Source: Melanopsichium pennsylvanicum
Lineage: Eukaryota; Basidiomycota; Ustilaginomycetes; Ustilaginales
Direction: 5' to 3'
Length of the DNA: 64,000 bases
Assembly (NCBI GenBank): GCA_900208305.1
Contig: OAPG01000001.1
Coordinates: forward strand, 1 to 64,000
Shown in pieces: positions 9,991 through 20,727 of the stretch (its first letter is position 1; every line of letters starts with the position of its first letter). Both the position numbers and the translations under genes were made by a program. The notes below the pieces were generated by a model, which made no database searches, was not told the origin of the DNA, and worked only from the letters and a program-made list of their open reading frames with translations.

Positions 9991-10879
9991 CCTTGCTTGT
10001 CTTTGTTTTGATTGTGCAGATTGTAGAGGCAAAGTGAAGTTTGAAATTGAGACGGGGCAGGCTCCTTTTCTCGTTGTCTAGAAGGCTTAGGCAAGAACAC
10101 CTTGTAGGTGATGACCGGTGATGTTGGCCGTGCTGGTGACCGATGTGGTGCGCAGTTCGAAACTCGGTCGATGTCTTCCTCGGTCCTCGTGGCTAGTCAT
10201 CATGCATCCACCCCGATTTGAAACGTACCAATGCCGATCACGATTTACAATCTGCGAGGTCAAGCAAAGGCGTACTGAAAGAAGCGCGAGAGGTCATGAC
10301 CTGGTCGCCCCGAACCTCTCACTCACCTACTTCGTCACGTCATCAAACGCCGGTAGAAATCAACTTACACAACAGAGCCAAGTTTCCATGACCTTCTTCC
10401 AATTCAACAACACATGCATTTGCAAGAATCAATCCTTACACAATCGATACGCTGACCACGGCAACTGGAGGCTCCGCTTAAATAGCGATACAACATGAAT
10501 GGATGATTGCCCAGCAAACAAAAAGAGAAGACGAAGAAAGTGTGAGAACGAAAAAGTGAGTGAAAGGAGGGACTTTGAACGTGTTTCATGCACAGCTCGG
10601 CAATACAAAGAAAGGTTTGTACTGCTTCAACGAAGACCAAAATCCATTTTTTGCCGGTGTCACAAGGGCAGAAGCATTGCAGATGTACCGGCCCACGCAG
10701 ACGTTTTGTATTCCTCCGGCGATCCCTCCGCAAGGATGACGTCAAGGTCGAGCATTGAGAAGAACTGTTTACGACTTAACTCCGAGACCGTGCATCCTCT
10801 CGACTACAAATAGGCTCGTGTGTCCTACTACGTTCCGACACATCTAGCTTGGTCCCATTCTATCTCATACGCATCCAGT
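9991..10879. other. Intergenic, divergent promoters of the GNAT and OYE genes
   Basis: The 0.9-kb region carries short ORFs on both strands, none longer than about 125 codons and none with a recognisable motif. A purine-rich segment lies around 10520-10570. I see nothing further. Confidence 0.5.
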
Positions 10880-12142
10880 ATGTCGCATCTCGAAGTTCTG
10901 AAGAAACCCGTTGTCTTCTCCAATGGCATTTCGGCACCTAACGCCACGCTCAAGAGCGCGATGACTGAGCGTCTCTGCACCTGGTCTGACGACGACTTCA
11001 AAAAGCGTGGCTGGCCCACCCCCGAGTACATCCAGCTCTATAAGACCTGGGGCGAGGCCGAAATTGGCACTATTGTTCTTGGCAACATCCCGTGCGATGC
11101 TCGATACCCCGAAGCCAAGAAGAATGCCTGCATCGACCCTGAAATCGCCTCGCACGACGAGTATGTCAGGGCGTACAAGCCTGTCATCGACGCAGCCAAG
11201 GCGCACGGCTCGCTCGTCATCGCTCAGGTCACCCACGCAGGTCGTCAGACCTCGGATGAGATTGCGCCTACCCCTGTCTCTTCGTCCGACGTTCAGTGCC
11301 CCCCCGGTATGGGCATGACGTTCGGCAAGCCCCGACCTCTGACCGTTGACGAGATCCACAGCATTGCTCGCCGCTTCGGTTTCGCCGCCAAGGTGCTCTA
11401 CGAGGCGCAGTGCAACGGTATCGAGCTCCATGCCGCTCACGGCTACCTTCTCTCGCAGTTTCTTTCGCCCCGTGTCAACAAGCGAACAGATCAGTACGGT
11501 GGTGACCTCGAAGGAAGATCGCGCATTGTTTTTGAGATCATCAAGAATATCCGCGGGGCTGTCCCCGACCCTGATTTCATTATCTCGATCAAGATCAATT
11601 CTGCTGACTTTGCCGATGGTGGTTTCGATGCCGAGGAGTCTTTTACCATATCCAAGAAGCTCGAGGCTGCTGGCGTCGACCTCATCGAGCTCTCTGGTGG
11701 AACTTATGAGAGCAGTGGTTTCGAGCACAAGAAGGAGTCGACCATCGCTCGAGAGTCCTTCTTCATCGAGTTCGCTGAGCGCATCCGACCGCACCTCACC
11801 AAAGCAAGGCTCGCCGTCACGGGCGGTTTCCGATCTTCCAGAGCGATGGCCAAGGCTGTTGAAGAGAAATCTTGCGACATAGTTGGTCTGGCGCGACCTC
11901 TCTGCGGTGAGCCTTACCTCTGCAAGGAACTGCTGAGCGGACAGAAGGACAAGGCGAGAGAAGTCCACGCTGATTTGCCCAAGCAGATTGAGATTGCCGC
12001 ATGCGTTGTCCAGCTTAATCAGGTCGGTCATGGTGCTACCCCTTGCGACACTTCGACTGCCGAGGGCGCCAAATTCGCTTTTGACGCTGTGATGCAACGA
12101 AAGGAGCCCGAGCATGGTGGTGAGAAGGACCAGAAGCTCTGA
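10880..12142 (+). CDS. Old yellow enzyme-type NADH:flavin oxidoreductase
   Basis: This is a 420-residue intronless gene starting at the first ATG (MSHLEVLKKP). It is an FMN TIM barrel: the N-terminal strand reads LKSAMTERL, followed by VTHAGRQT with residues that contact FMN, then HAAHGYLLSQFLSP and DQYGG, the family signature. Strand 7-8 phosphate-binding elements VTGGFR and IVGLARP come late. Length and motifs fit the bacterial/fungal NADH oxidase-like branch of OYE (xenobiotic reductase-like), not the shorter yeast OYE1 form. These enzymes reduce activated C=C bonds or nitro compounds using NAD(P)H; the physiological substrate here is unknown. A 416-codon open frame lies antisense to most of the gene and looks like a by-product of GC-rich codon use. 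Confidence 0.92.
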   Translation: MSHLEVLKKPVVFSNGISAPNATLKSAMTERLCTWSDDDFKKRGWPTPEYIQLYKTWGEAEIGTIVLGNIPCDARYPEAKKNACIDPEIASHDEYVRAYKPVIDAAKAHGSLVIAQVTHAGRQTSDEIAPTPVSSSDVQCPPGMGMTFGKPRPLTVDEIHSIARRFGFAAKVLYEAQCNGIELHAAHGYLLSQFLSPRVNKRTDQYGGDLEGRSRIVFEIIKNIRGAVPDPDFIISIKINSADFADGGFDAEESFTISKKLEAAGVDLIELSGGTYESSGFEHKKESTIARESFFIEFAERIRPHLTKARLAVTGGFRSSRAMAKAVEEKSCDIVGLARPLCGEPYLCKELLSGQKDKAREVHADLPKQIEIAACVVQLNQVGHGATPCDTSTAEGAKFAFDAVMQRKEPEHGGEKDQKL

Positions 12143-12934
12143 ACCGAGCCCGCTTAAATTTTATCGATTAGTCAATCATGCTGCACGTAGAGATTCATTC
12201 ATAGATACAGCAATAGTGAAAGGCAAGAGATATCAACCATGTACTTGTCATTACCATCAGCCTTAGGAGCCTGCTACACATCAAATGATCTGAACGCATC
12301 CATCTATGTAGGCCGATTCTGCACGGATCTTCTGAGCATAGCACTCACCATCAGGGCATACGGAGGGTCACGGTTGTCAGATCGAATTGCAAGTGAACCC
12401 AATCGTTGATACTTGAGGCCCTGCTCTCAATTTCCCGACTTTGTCATGCCTTGGCGGCACTACGTTGGCGATGCAAAGGCTCGAACAACGTCAGATAGAA
12501 AGCTGACACCTAGATGCGGAAGCACTGTCCCTGTCCGTGTGCGATTTGTCGTGCGAAAGGGCTTCTTCGCATGAAGCGTCAACAGGCCAGGGTCAGAGGT
12601 CGCGAAGAAACCTTCCAGCTCACCTTCGCCGAAACCCGAATCTCAAAAAACGCTCAGACTTCGTGTGACACCTGGACCCTTCACCTCTGTGACAATGGAC
12701 CATCCCTTACATATTACAACGATATCAATACCGACGTCAGAGCCACATCGACATCTCAGGCGTTTCTCTTGCGCCCGTACACAGAGCGACGCTGAACGAT
12801 CAGCTTCAAAATCCCAGCTCCATCTTTTCCTTTTCAAGTTGAAAGGCACTTGGTCCGAGTGTGGCACCCGTGAACTAAACGAAGCGAAGGAAGACCAAGC
12901 AGGCAAGGAAAGCTGTCGGAAGACATCGACAACA
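12143..12934. other. Intergenic, no gene seen
   Basis: This 0.8-kb region lies between two plus-strand genes. The frame ahead of the DnaJ start is open for 90 more codons, but it lacks a signal peptide or J-domain features and is probably leader. Confidence 0.5.
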
Positions 12935-14353
12935 ATGAAGCCCTTGATACTCGGCGTAACTAGAGGCTGCCGGGGGATGTCAAGGCTGCTCGTGTTGTCT
13001 GTTGTCGTCTGCATCTGGATGGCTGCCGTCGTAGCAGCGGCCAAGGATTACTATAAGGTGCTCGGCATAGACAAGGCTTCGTCGGAACGAGACATCAAGC
13101 GCGCATATCGCAAGCGAGCACAGAAGATTCACCCAGACAAGCATCCGGACAAACATGCCGAGTTTCTCGAGCTCAGCGATGCCTATCAAACTTTGAGCGA
13201 TGCTGAAACGCGCAAGATCTACGATCGTTATGGAGTTGACGGCGTCAAGAAGCATCAAGCAAGGAAGGACAATCCACATCAACACGCGCAAGACCCATTT
13301 GACATCTTCTCACGCTTCTTTGGTGGCAGTGGCGGAGGAGGAGGAGGCGTGCGAAAGGGGCCGAATAAGGCTTTCAACGTCGACGTCGACATCGAGGATT
13401 TCTACAAGGGTAAAACGTTCACTCTCGAGTACCAGCGAAACATGGTGTGTTCGCACTGTGATGGGAGCGGCGCCGAGTCTCCAGCTGACATTCTTACTTG
13501 CGAGACGTGTGATGGACGTGGTGTCAGGATTGTCAGGCAGCAGATCATGCCTGGATTCATTACGAATGCGCAGATGACTTGTGACAAATGCGGTGGTGCA
13601 GGCTCGGTCATTGCTCACAAATGCTCCAGATGTCACGGTCAGAAAATCGTGCAAGAGGTTGCTTCAATCGATGTCGATCTGGAACGCGGAGCTGATGAAG
13701 GTGTGGAGGTCGTGATAGGGGGTGAGGCGGACGAGGCGCCAGATTACGAGGCAGGTGATGTGATTGTCAAGATCAAGTACGTATCAGACCCAAACATGGG
13801 CAGAGCATTTGGCATGATTTTCTTTTGTCTACCCATACTGACAGCTGCCAACGCCTTTCTCACTTTCGTGTACACAGTGCAAGGCGATCCAAAGGCCAAT
13901 TTCGGCGAGGTGGAACGTCGCTGTACAAGACACTCCCCATCTCTCTCTCGGACGCGCTGCTGGGTTTCGAACGCAATATCACGCACATGGACGGTCGAAC
14001 GATCACGGTCAAGCGCGATGGCATCACTCAGCCTGGCTTCGTCTCTGTGGTCGACAACGAGGGAATGCCGGTCCACGACACCATGGTGTCCGATGCTCCT
14101 GAAGAAGATTCTCGCGCTGGTCGTGATATGCTGTTTGGCAAGCTATACGTCGAGTGGCAGCTCGTACTTCCCGACTCTGTTGACCCAGCGCTGCGTCAAG
14201 GTATGTTTGATGATAAACTTTGAGTAGACACGCGTTGAGTCATAGCTGACGAGAGCTTGTTTCTTCTTGTTGACAGTTCTCGAGGACGTTTCCGGTCGTA
14301 AGAGCGCCGACAGAAACCATGTGGCTTCTGCCGGTGGCCACGAAGATTTGTAG
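12935..14353 (+). CDS. SCJ1: ER-lumenal DnaJ/Hsp40 co-chaperone (Scj1/ERdj3-like)
   Basis: There are three exons, 12935-13776, 13878-14200 and 14277-14353, with introns of 101 bp (GTACGT...ACACAG) and 76 bp (GTATGT...GACAG). The product is 413 residues. It opens with a hydrophobic signal sequence (LLVLSVVVCIWMAAVVAAA), then a J domain with HPD (IHPDKH) at about residue 68, a Gly-rich linker near 130-140, and four zinc-finger repeats: CSHCDGSG, CETCDGRG, CDKCGGAG and CSRCHGQK. The substrate-binding C-terminal domains follow. After splicing the last four residues are HEDL, an HDEL-like ER-retrieval signal, matching the KDEL of yeast Scj1. It is expected to stimulate the BiP/Kar2 ATPase and bind unfolded secretory proteins. 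Signal peptide, type I domain order and tail all agree; introns were placed by consensus and frame. Confidence 0.93.
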
Positions 14354-14972
14354 AAGCCGCCAGGTATCCGGCCAAAAGGCCAGCTACAGTTCCAAACATT
14401 CTTCCTGGCGTGTTGATGCTTCGCAATAGACATGACATCCAATGCTCCCAATCTGAGCAGCATGTGATGAGATTAAGATCAAAACAGCAATGCAGTGGAT
14501 TCTCTGAACCTTGTGTGGACCAGGAGCTGCAAAGAGATCGTCAAAAAAACGCAGGCTGCATTGTGCAATCTCGCTCAACCGAACTTCCGATCTTCCTTAT
14601 CAGGCTTCCTTTTTTTTTTTTTTTTTCTTTGCAGAAAAGTCTTTTGCTCAGTGAAATTTGTTTGCGAGCAAAAAGAAGAAAGGCTGCGATGATGAACCGA
14701 AATGCCGCTTCTCTGCTCTCCGTCTTCCTGCACACTGTTCCGACCCAAAGATTGGAGCTCACGACGGTGCAGAGTTATGTTTAGATTGGGCGTTGGGGGG
14801 CTTATCGGACCGACGGCTCACTGCTGCTGTACCTTTCTGACCGAACACTGACATGCCTCTCAGCACTCTTCCATCGACGAGGGCCGTATAAGTGCACTGC
14901 GGTGGTACCTCAGGGCCACCTCTTCTTGCCTCGTTCTCGGTACCTTTTCCCATCACCGCAATTATAGCAAAC
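14354..14972. other. Intergenic with a T17 tract
   Basis: Contains a run of 17 T at 14610-14626 and otherwise ordinary sequence. It includes the terminator of the DnaJ gene and the promoter of the next plus-strand gene. No gene is seen. Confidence 0.5.
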
Positions 14973-17445
14973 ATGGTTCGATCGACAAAGATGCTGCGCC
15001 AAGCAGCACAAGCCATAACTCGCACACCGCACCCAGCTCTTGCGCTCTCGTCGACGGTTCGTTCGGCGCTGTCACCAAGCACGAAAGCTCCTGTCGTTGC
15101 ACTCGAATCGACCATCATCACTCACGGGCTGCCGTACCCGTACAACCTCGAAGTCGCACGAGAGCTTGAAGAAACCGTAATCGACAACGGTGCTGTGCCT
15201 GCCACGATTGCTTTGCTCGATGGAAAGCCGTCGGTGGGCTTGAACTCGCAGCAGCTCGAGAGATTGGCTCAGTGCGCCCTAGACCCCAGCAAGAATCAGG
15301 CGATCAAGGCCAGTCGAAGGGATATCGCCCATGTCCTTGCCCAGGGCAAGGGAAGTGTCGGAGGCACCACAGTGAGCGGCACCATGGTTTTGGCGCACAT
15401 GGCTGGCGTCCCAATTTTTGCTACCGGTGGTATTGGTGGTGTCCACCGCGGTGCCGAGTCCAGTAAGTCTCCAGGTGTCATTCTGCCTGACCTGCCATCT
15501 AGGCGAACGCAACAGATGCTGATCTTCATATACCTCTTCCTGCATCCTCTCTCGCTCTTTCCGTGTGACCTTCAGCGATGGACATCTCCGCCGACTTGAC
15601 TGAATTGGGCCGAACTCCTGTCGCCGTCGTCTGCTCTGGTCCCAAATCGATCCTTGATATCCCGCGCACTCTGGAAGTCCTCGAAACCTTTGGTGTTTCT
15701 GTCACTACTCTCAATCCTACCGGCGAGTTCCCATCGTTCTACACCTCCAATTCCGGTCTTTTCGTGCCCTTTGCTGGTACCGACGCCCAGGCGGCATCTG
15801 CAATCTTTACCAATGCGCAGCTTGGCATTCAGAGTGGGCAGGTGTTCGCCAACCCGATCCCGTCAGAATGGAACGAGGTCGGAGCAAGGATCCAGGCATG
15901 CGTCGAGCGAGCTGTTCGTGAAATAACCGAGCAAGGTATTAACAAGAACGGTAAGGAAGTGACTCCTTGGCTTCTCAAGCGAATGGCAGAGCTCATGCCA
16001 GAAAGCAAGAAGAGCAACAGGGCGCTCGTGGTCAACAACGCCAAGAAGGCCGCACAGATCGCAGTCGAGCTTGACAGGATCGAGAAGGAAGTTCAGCAAG
16101 CCAGCAACACATACGCCCTTGGCAGCACGCAGTCGACAGTGAGTTGAGCGCTCTTCCTTCGAACTCACGAAGCACACCATGTAGTTACTCAATAGCTGGC
16201 AATTCGAGCGTACAATGTGCCAACCTGTTTACCCTCATACTTCTATCTGGAGCATCGTGCTGAATGACTCTCTCGTCTTCTCTTTCGTGTACTTCATAGG
16301 CTGGATTAGATAAGGCAAACATCTTGATTTTTGGAGCTGCAGCCGTCGACATCACCTCTCAAACACACTCGGCTGGCAGCTTAACCCAACTCGCTGCCAC
16401 CACTCATCCAGGTCGCGTGTCAGTAACTCTCGGCGGGGTGGCACGCAATATGGCCGAAACTGCCACTCGTGTCCTCTCCCCTTTCCATTCGGCAAGCTCA
16501 TCTTCCCCAGTGAAGCTCGTCTCTCCACACGGCAACGACGCATTCGGACTCCTGTTGCATGCAGGAATGCAGCAAGCGGGCATGCGAACCGAAGGCCTTT
16601 TCAGCTTGGATGGAAGAGAGAGGACGGCAGTTTGTTCATTGATGCTTGACGGCTTGGGAGATTTGATCTCGGGTGTTGCTGATATGGATATCGGCAAAAT
16701 TGCATTGAGTCCAGCCTCACAAGGTAGTCTGAAGGCGTTCCTAGAGGAAGAAAGCCCACGACTTGTTGTCTTTGATGGCAACATTGGCAGTGACCAAGCG
16801 AGTCAGCTTCTTGCCGCGTGCGAAGCGCATCAGGCTGGCGCGTTGGAAAGTGGGCAAATGGGCTTGCTAACGCTGTTCGAACCAACAAGTGTCAGCAAGT
16901 CCACCATCTTCCTTTCGCATTTTGCGGGATCCAGTCCGAGCAAGCGGCAGCCGATCAGCTTTGCCACACCGAACGCAGTCGAACTTGAACAGATCCACGC
17001 TACAACGGTCGATCTTGGCCTTCTACCTCCCCTTTCTCCTTCGTCGTTGCCCGGCTCGGCTGAATTCAAGGACGTTCTTGCGCCCGGGACACTCGCAAAA
17101 GCACAAGCGTTGGTAGATGCGGGACTCTTATCTACAATTTTACTTAAAGTCGGCGTCCACGGTGTGATCACAGTCAGTCATACTAGAGTAGAACATCATC
17201 GCATCCCAGCAGGCGAGGTCCAAGTAGTCAATACCACAGGATGTGGCGATAGCTTTGCTGGTGCCTTTACAGCTGTATTTTCTCATCTCATTGAACGCAA
17301 CCAAAAGGTGAAGCAAGAGACACCAGCATGGCACCAAATGGTCGACAAAGCGGTCAAAATTGGTCAATTGGCAGCGAGAAGGACGCTTGCCTCAACGAGA
17401 GCAGTTGGCGAAGGAATGCACCTGCTGCTCCAGGGCTGTCACTAG
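14973..17445 (+). CDS. Bifunctional pseudouridine-5'-phosphate glycosidase / pseudouridine kinase
   Basis: There are three exons, 14973-15462, 15576-16138 and 16300-17445, with introns of 113 bp (GTAAGT...TTCAG) and 161 bp (GTGAGT...CATAG). They encode about 732 residues. The N-terminal half is a YeiN/PsuG-type glycosidase: VALESTIITHGLP near residue 36, VSGTMVLAHMAGVP, and ATGGIGGVHRGAE split by the first intron. The C-terminal half is a PfkB/ribokinase-fold kinase like PsuK, starting ILIFGAAAVDI and carrying the catalytic NTTGCGDSFAGAF. Together they phosphorylate pseudouridine and then cleave pseudouridine-5'-phosphate to uracil and ribose 5-phosphate, salvaging modified RNA nucleosides. 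Bacteria use two genes; fungi and some other eukaryotes have this fusion. The first ~30 residues are basic and Ser/Thr-rich and could be a mitochondrial presequence. Confidence 0.93.
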
Positions 17446-17658
17446 AAGACACACCTACAGTCATAGTGTAGAGAAGTGTCCATTTTATAATCAGTCACGA
17501 AAACTCGTGACATCAACAAGAAGCAAGAAAGAAACCAGAGCCGAGTACGACAAGACTGTGCGAGAAAGACTGAAACGATGCGTGTAAGTTAGTCATAGAG
17601 ATATGGACGGTATTAGGCCGAGCAGCGCTTCGTGGCTGCCTGGCGTTGCAAATGCAGT

Positions 17659-17669
17659 CTAACCCTAAC
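17659..17669. repeat. Short interstitial telomere-like motif
   Basis: CTAACCCTAAC, just under two units in the same orientation as the terminal array. It lies in the short gap between the pseudouridine gene and the dehydratase relic. Confidence 0.4.
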
Positions 17670-17741
17670 GCCCGATAAAGCACAGACTGCTTCGAGAGGA
17701 GAATAACGGAGATGAATTGTGTGAAGTATCCAAACAGAGAG

Positions 17742-18905
17742 TCAAGCGTACACCTCTTTTGCGAGGCAATGGGGGCCAGCTCGAGCACAACGAGTGTGCA
17801 AAGAGGGCATATCCTTGCCCTCTTTCGAGAGACTGTTGTTGAAGACTTCAACGCTCCATGATCCTTTGTAACCTGCCTGCTTGACAGCTGTTTGAGCAAA
17901 CTCTCGGGTTGGTAGGAAGGCGCCCTCCGTATGCTCGCAGGGATAGAGATGGTTACTCTGGACCAAATCATCCTTGCTGGTCTCGGCTCTTCTGCGTTGG
18001 GCGAGGGAGTCAAAGGCGTCCATAGCTTGCGAGCGTCACCAATCTGGAGGGAAAAGATTTTGTCGGAAAGTCCAGTGGCTAGCGCGTTGACCGACTTCAT
18101 TACCTAGGCATACGGATCTTTGTGCATCACCGTAACGTCAGTGGAGGTACAAGAATCAGCGTACTTGCATGCAAAAGTGTTGCAAGTGTCGATGCAAGAA
18201 TGTAGAAAGGGTCGAGGATCATGCCCACGTTGTGCCTGTCAGCATGATGGACAGCTTGCCAGGCTCAACACCACATATCAACGTGTGCACCCCACAACAG
18301 AGCCTTGTAATCAATTCTGATAGGCTTGGCTTGACGCTTTACAGAGCCATCGGGATTGAAGCGATAGGTTGCGAGCACAGGTCCAAAACGGTTGGGATAT
18401 TGCACAAGTTGGGCTAGATCTGATCCGATCCTCTCGAGATCTCGGACAGTGGTGCGTGCGTGCTGGTTGTCGGAGCAGATCAAGAGCAGATTGGCGCCGA
18501 GAGCACGCATCTCCTCAAAACGTGAGCAAGCAAGAAGGAGGACAAAGAACGGATCTTCCGGCTTAGGCCAGCCTTCAAAGTCTCTGAGCGGTTGGAGACA
18601 ATAGATGCGAAGACCAAGTGAGTCGCAAGAGGCGATGAATGACGCAGCGGCCAGCCCTTGCCTATATGCCGTGGCTGAGCAGGTATCCCAGGTATTGTAA
18701 GTCATCGGCAGACCATCTGGCCCAATTAGAAGCTCGCCCCTGGCATTGCGCACCAGCAGATCATCCTCGAGCCGAGCAACAGCGACGTGCGGCTCGCTAA
18801 TACTGTTATGCACAGACTCGATGTGGGAAGATGCACTGGTGCTGGACGAAGATTTGCTGGCTGTAAAGGACTCTGAAAATCACCTGCTTAGGTTCAAGGG
18901 CATGT
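17742..18905 (-). pseudogene. Degenerate 3-dehydroshikimate dehydratase-like TIM-barrel gene
   Basis: Pieces in two frames together resemble a fungal QuiC-type dehydroshikimate dehydratase (sugar-isomerase fold). Residues from 18813 read DSLGLRIYCLQPLRDFEGW and LLLICSDNQHARTT, then LLWGAHVDMW, where an in-frame TGA (18265-18267) interrupts. The same frame resumes with DRHNVGMILDPFYILAS, followed by a probable short intron. A TAG at 18104-18106 sits where a coding residue is expected, then SDKIFSLQIGDA. A frameshift around 17950-17958 separates MIWSR from HLYPCEHTEGAFLP and GSWSVEVFNNSL. The first barrel strands are missing. The intact enzyme converts 3-dehydroshikimate to protocatechuate. Two stops, a frameshift and a lost N-terminus make this copy non-functional unless the assembly is wrong. 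Confidence 0.75.
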
Positions 18906-18994
18906 CGAGAGGGGTGAGAGAAAAGAGACTCTGAGGATGGTGGGCAGTCGGTGAATAAATTCCCTTCGAGAAGCAATTGCTGAGTAGCCTAAGC

Positions 18995-20380
18995 TCAAAC
19001 CTGCATTACCGTGTCTGTTTCGTCTGAACTCGGCTCTTGGATGACGCCTACAAGGACGACTTCTACCCAAGCTTGAGCATTGTTCCACGCCTCTTGGTGC
19101 GTAGCCTTCTTGTCGACGCTCCGGACATATTTCGCCTGCTCCTTATCAAACTCGAGTGTATCCAGGGAAACGGCCTTGCCAAACAGCAAACCTACCTTAC
19201 TCTTGGCCGAACCCTCCGAGCGATCCAAGACTCGAAATGCTGATCCTCCGATCAGGATGTGGTGTCGCACCATCTCTGGCCCACCTTGCACGGACACGCT
19301 GTCGAGGTCCGTTGAGAGTAGTCGTGAAATGTCTCGGGCGCTTTGAGATCGATAAAAAGCTCGAGACACTCCTTGTATCTGCCTGTGGCGGCGATGAGGT
19401 CGGGCCCAACAGGAGCAGCCAAGACTGTGGCGCCCGGCCGCTTGATCCAATTCTTAACTTGGATTGCCACGTAGGAGAGGCGGGCCTTGTCAAAGGTCGA
19501 GGTGCTCTTCGGCGAAGTCTGGTCGTCGCACTCGTAGGTGGGGATGAGAAAGTCCCACCCCTGCTGATTGCTAATGCCTTGCGCTGCAGCATGTCTGAAC
19601 CACAGCTCTAGCAGCACATCGGATTCCATCACTATGTTTGCATCGTGCGGTACCTGCTTTGTTAGCCTGACCATATAATTGAAATTGATTCACGCTTCGG
19701 TCCACCCATGCAGCCAATCTCGGTGCAAGCAACGCTTGCCGTGAATTAGTATTGATTTGTCCTTGTTGGTCGGCAAAACCGAGCGGCTCGCCAAGGTCGA
19801 CATCCATCGAATTGCCCGGAGCCCCGCCACTGTCTCCGGAGATGTTGAGAGCAAGTGTCTCGAGCCATTCCCTGACCGCCACCAGACCAAAGAATTCATC
19901 ATGCTTCGTACTAAATGGCCAGGTAGGACGTCCTGCTTGGCTTTCACTAAGCTGCGTTCTGCACCTGTTGCTCACGGCCAGATCCACGGCCATGCTGCAC
20001 GCGAGGGCGACGCCTTGCTCGCCCTGTGCACCAATGTTGATGCCCACAGATGCCATGGCATCGACTATTGCCTGGACAGCCACGCTCCATCTGGCTGCTG
20101 TGACGTTGGCATTGACATTGCGAGAGGTCCTTTTGGAAGTAGTTGTACACTTCGGCGTCCTGGGGCGGGAAAGATACGAGATACGGATCTTTGCTGTAGG
20201 ATTTGCGGAGGCAAACAAGCACGCCCGGATGGCGAGTGCTGAGCTGCACGCACATCCTCATCTTGCCGAAGCCGGACGATTGGAGGATGGGCAGCATAGT
20301 ATTCGCGCGTCTCTTGTGAGGAAGAAATTGTATCGGCGCGGTGCACAGCACCCTCCGTCGAATCGGCGTGGACCTGAGAC
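18995..20380 (-). pseudogene. Relic of an uncharacterised basidiomycete protein family
   Basis: Three minus-strand frames read in relay. One frame (about 20380-20110) ends in SKDPYLVSFPPQDAEVYNYF. The next (to about 19690) contains INIGAQGEQGVALACSMAVD and REWLETLALNISG. The third (19674 to about 19330) has WDFLIPTYECDD and LSYVAIQVKNW. A last frame to 18995 has EMVRHHILIGGSAFRVL. Each change of frame occurs within a continuous pattern, so indels rather than introns best explain it. The pattern resembles, from memory, a large family repeatedly annotated as hypothetical in mushroom and smut genomes (GARGE... then ...IQVKN...), of unknown function. It lies directly upstream of the dehydratase relic, on the same strand. 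Confidence 0.55.
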
Positions 20381-20727
20381 GGGACGGCGGCCGTAGGAGA
20401 AAGAGCATTGTGAACAACAAGGTGGCCACGTAGGAGCGTTGGATCGGGACCGTTAAGGTTGATCCTACGCCAAAGAACACGCAGACAATGTTAAGTCGAG
20501 GGGTAACACGCGCTTTTTTTTAATTGGGATAAAATTGAATAATTTATTGTTATTCTTATGTGGGCCATGAGCCACATGTTGGTGTTTGTTTGAGGGGCTC
20601 ATTTGATGATTTGGTGAGCTTCTAGAAGAAAATGATTTTTTTTCCTAGAAATTCGCCTAATGCCTTTTTCCCCTTCGCCTTGCCAATCCACATACCATCA
20701 CTCGATCAACCCTACATTGTCAACAAG
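20381..20727. other. Intergenic, AT-rich promoter of the FKBP gene
   Basis: Holds a T8 tract near 20513, an AT-rich segment and a small hairpin (ATGTGG at 20558-20563 paired with CCACAT at 20572-20577). No gene is seen. Confidence 0.45.

Noticed and set aside
10865..12115. 416-codon open frame antisense to the OYE gene
   Set aside because: It lies wholly on the opposite strand of a strongly conserved gene, has no recognisable domain, and is expected from GC-rich third positions.
12665..12934. 90-codon upstream extension of the DnaJ gene
   Set aside because: It would bury the signal peptide inside the protein; the ATG at 12935 gives a standard ER protein.
19752..20396. 214-codon plus-strand frame over the unknown-family relic
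   Set aside because: It mirrors the degraded minus-strand coding sequence and shows no domain.
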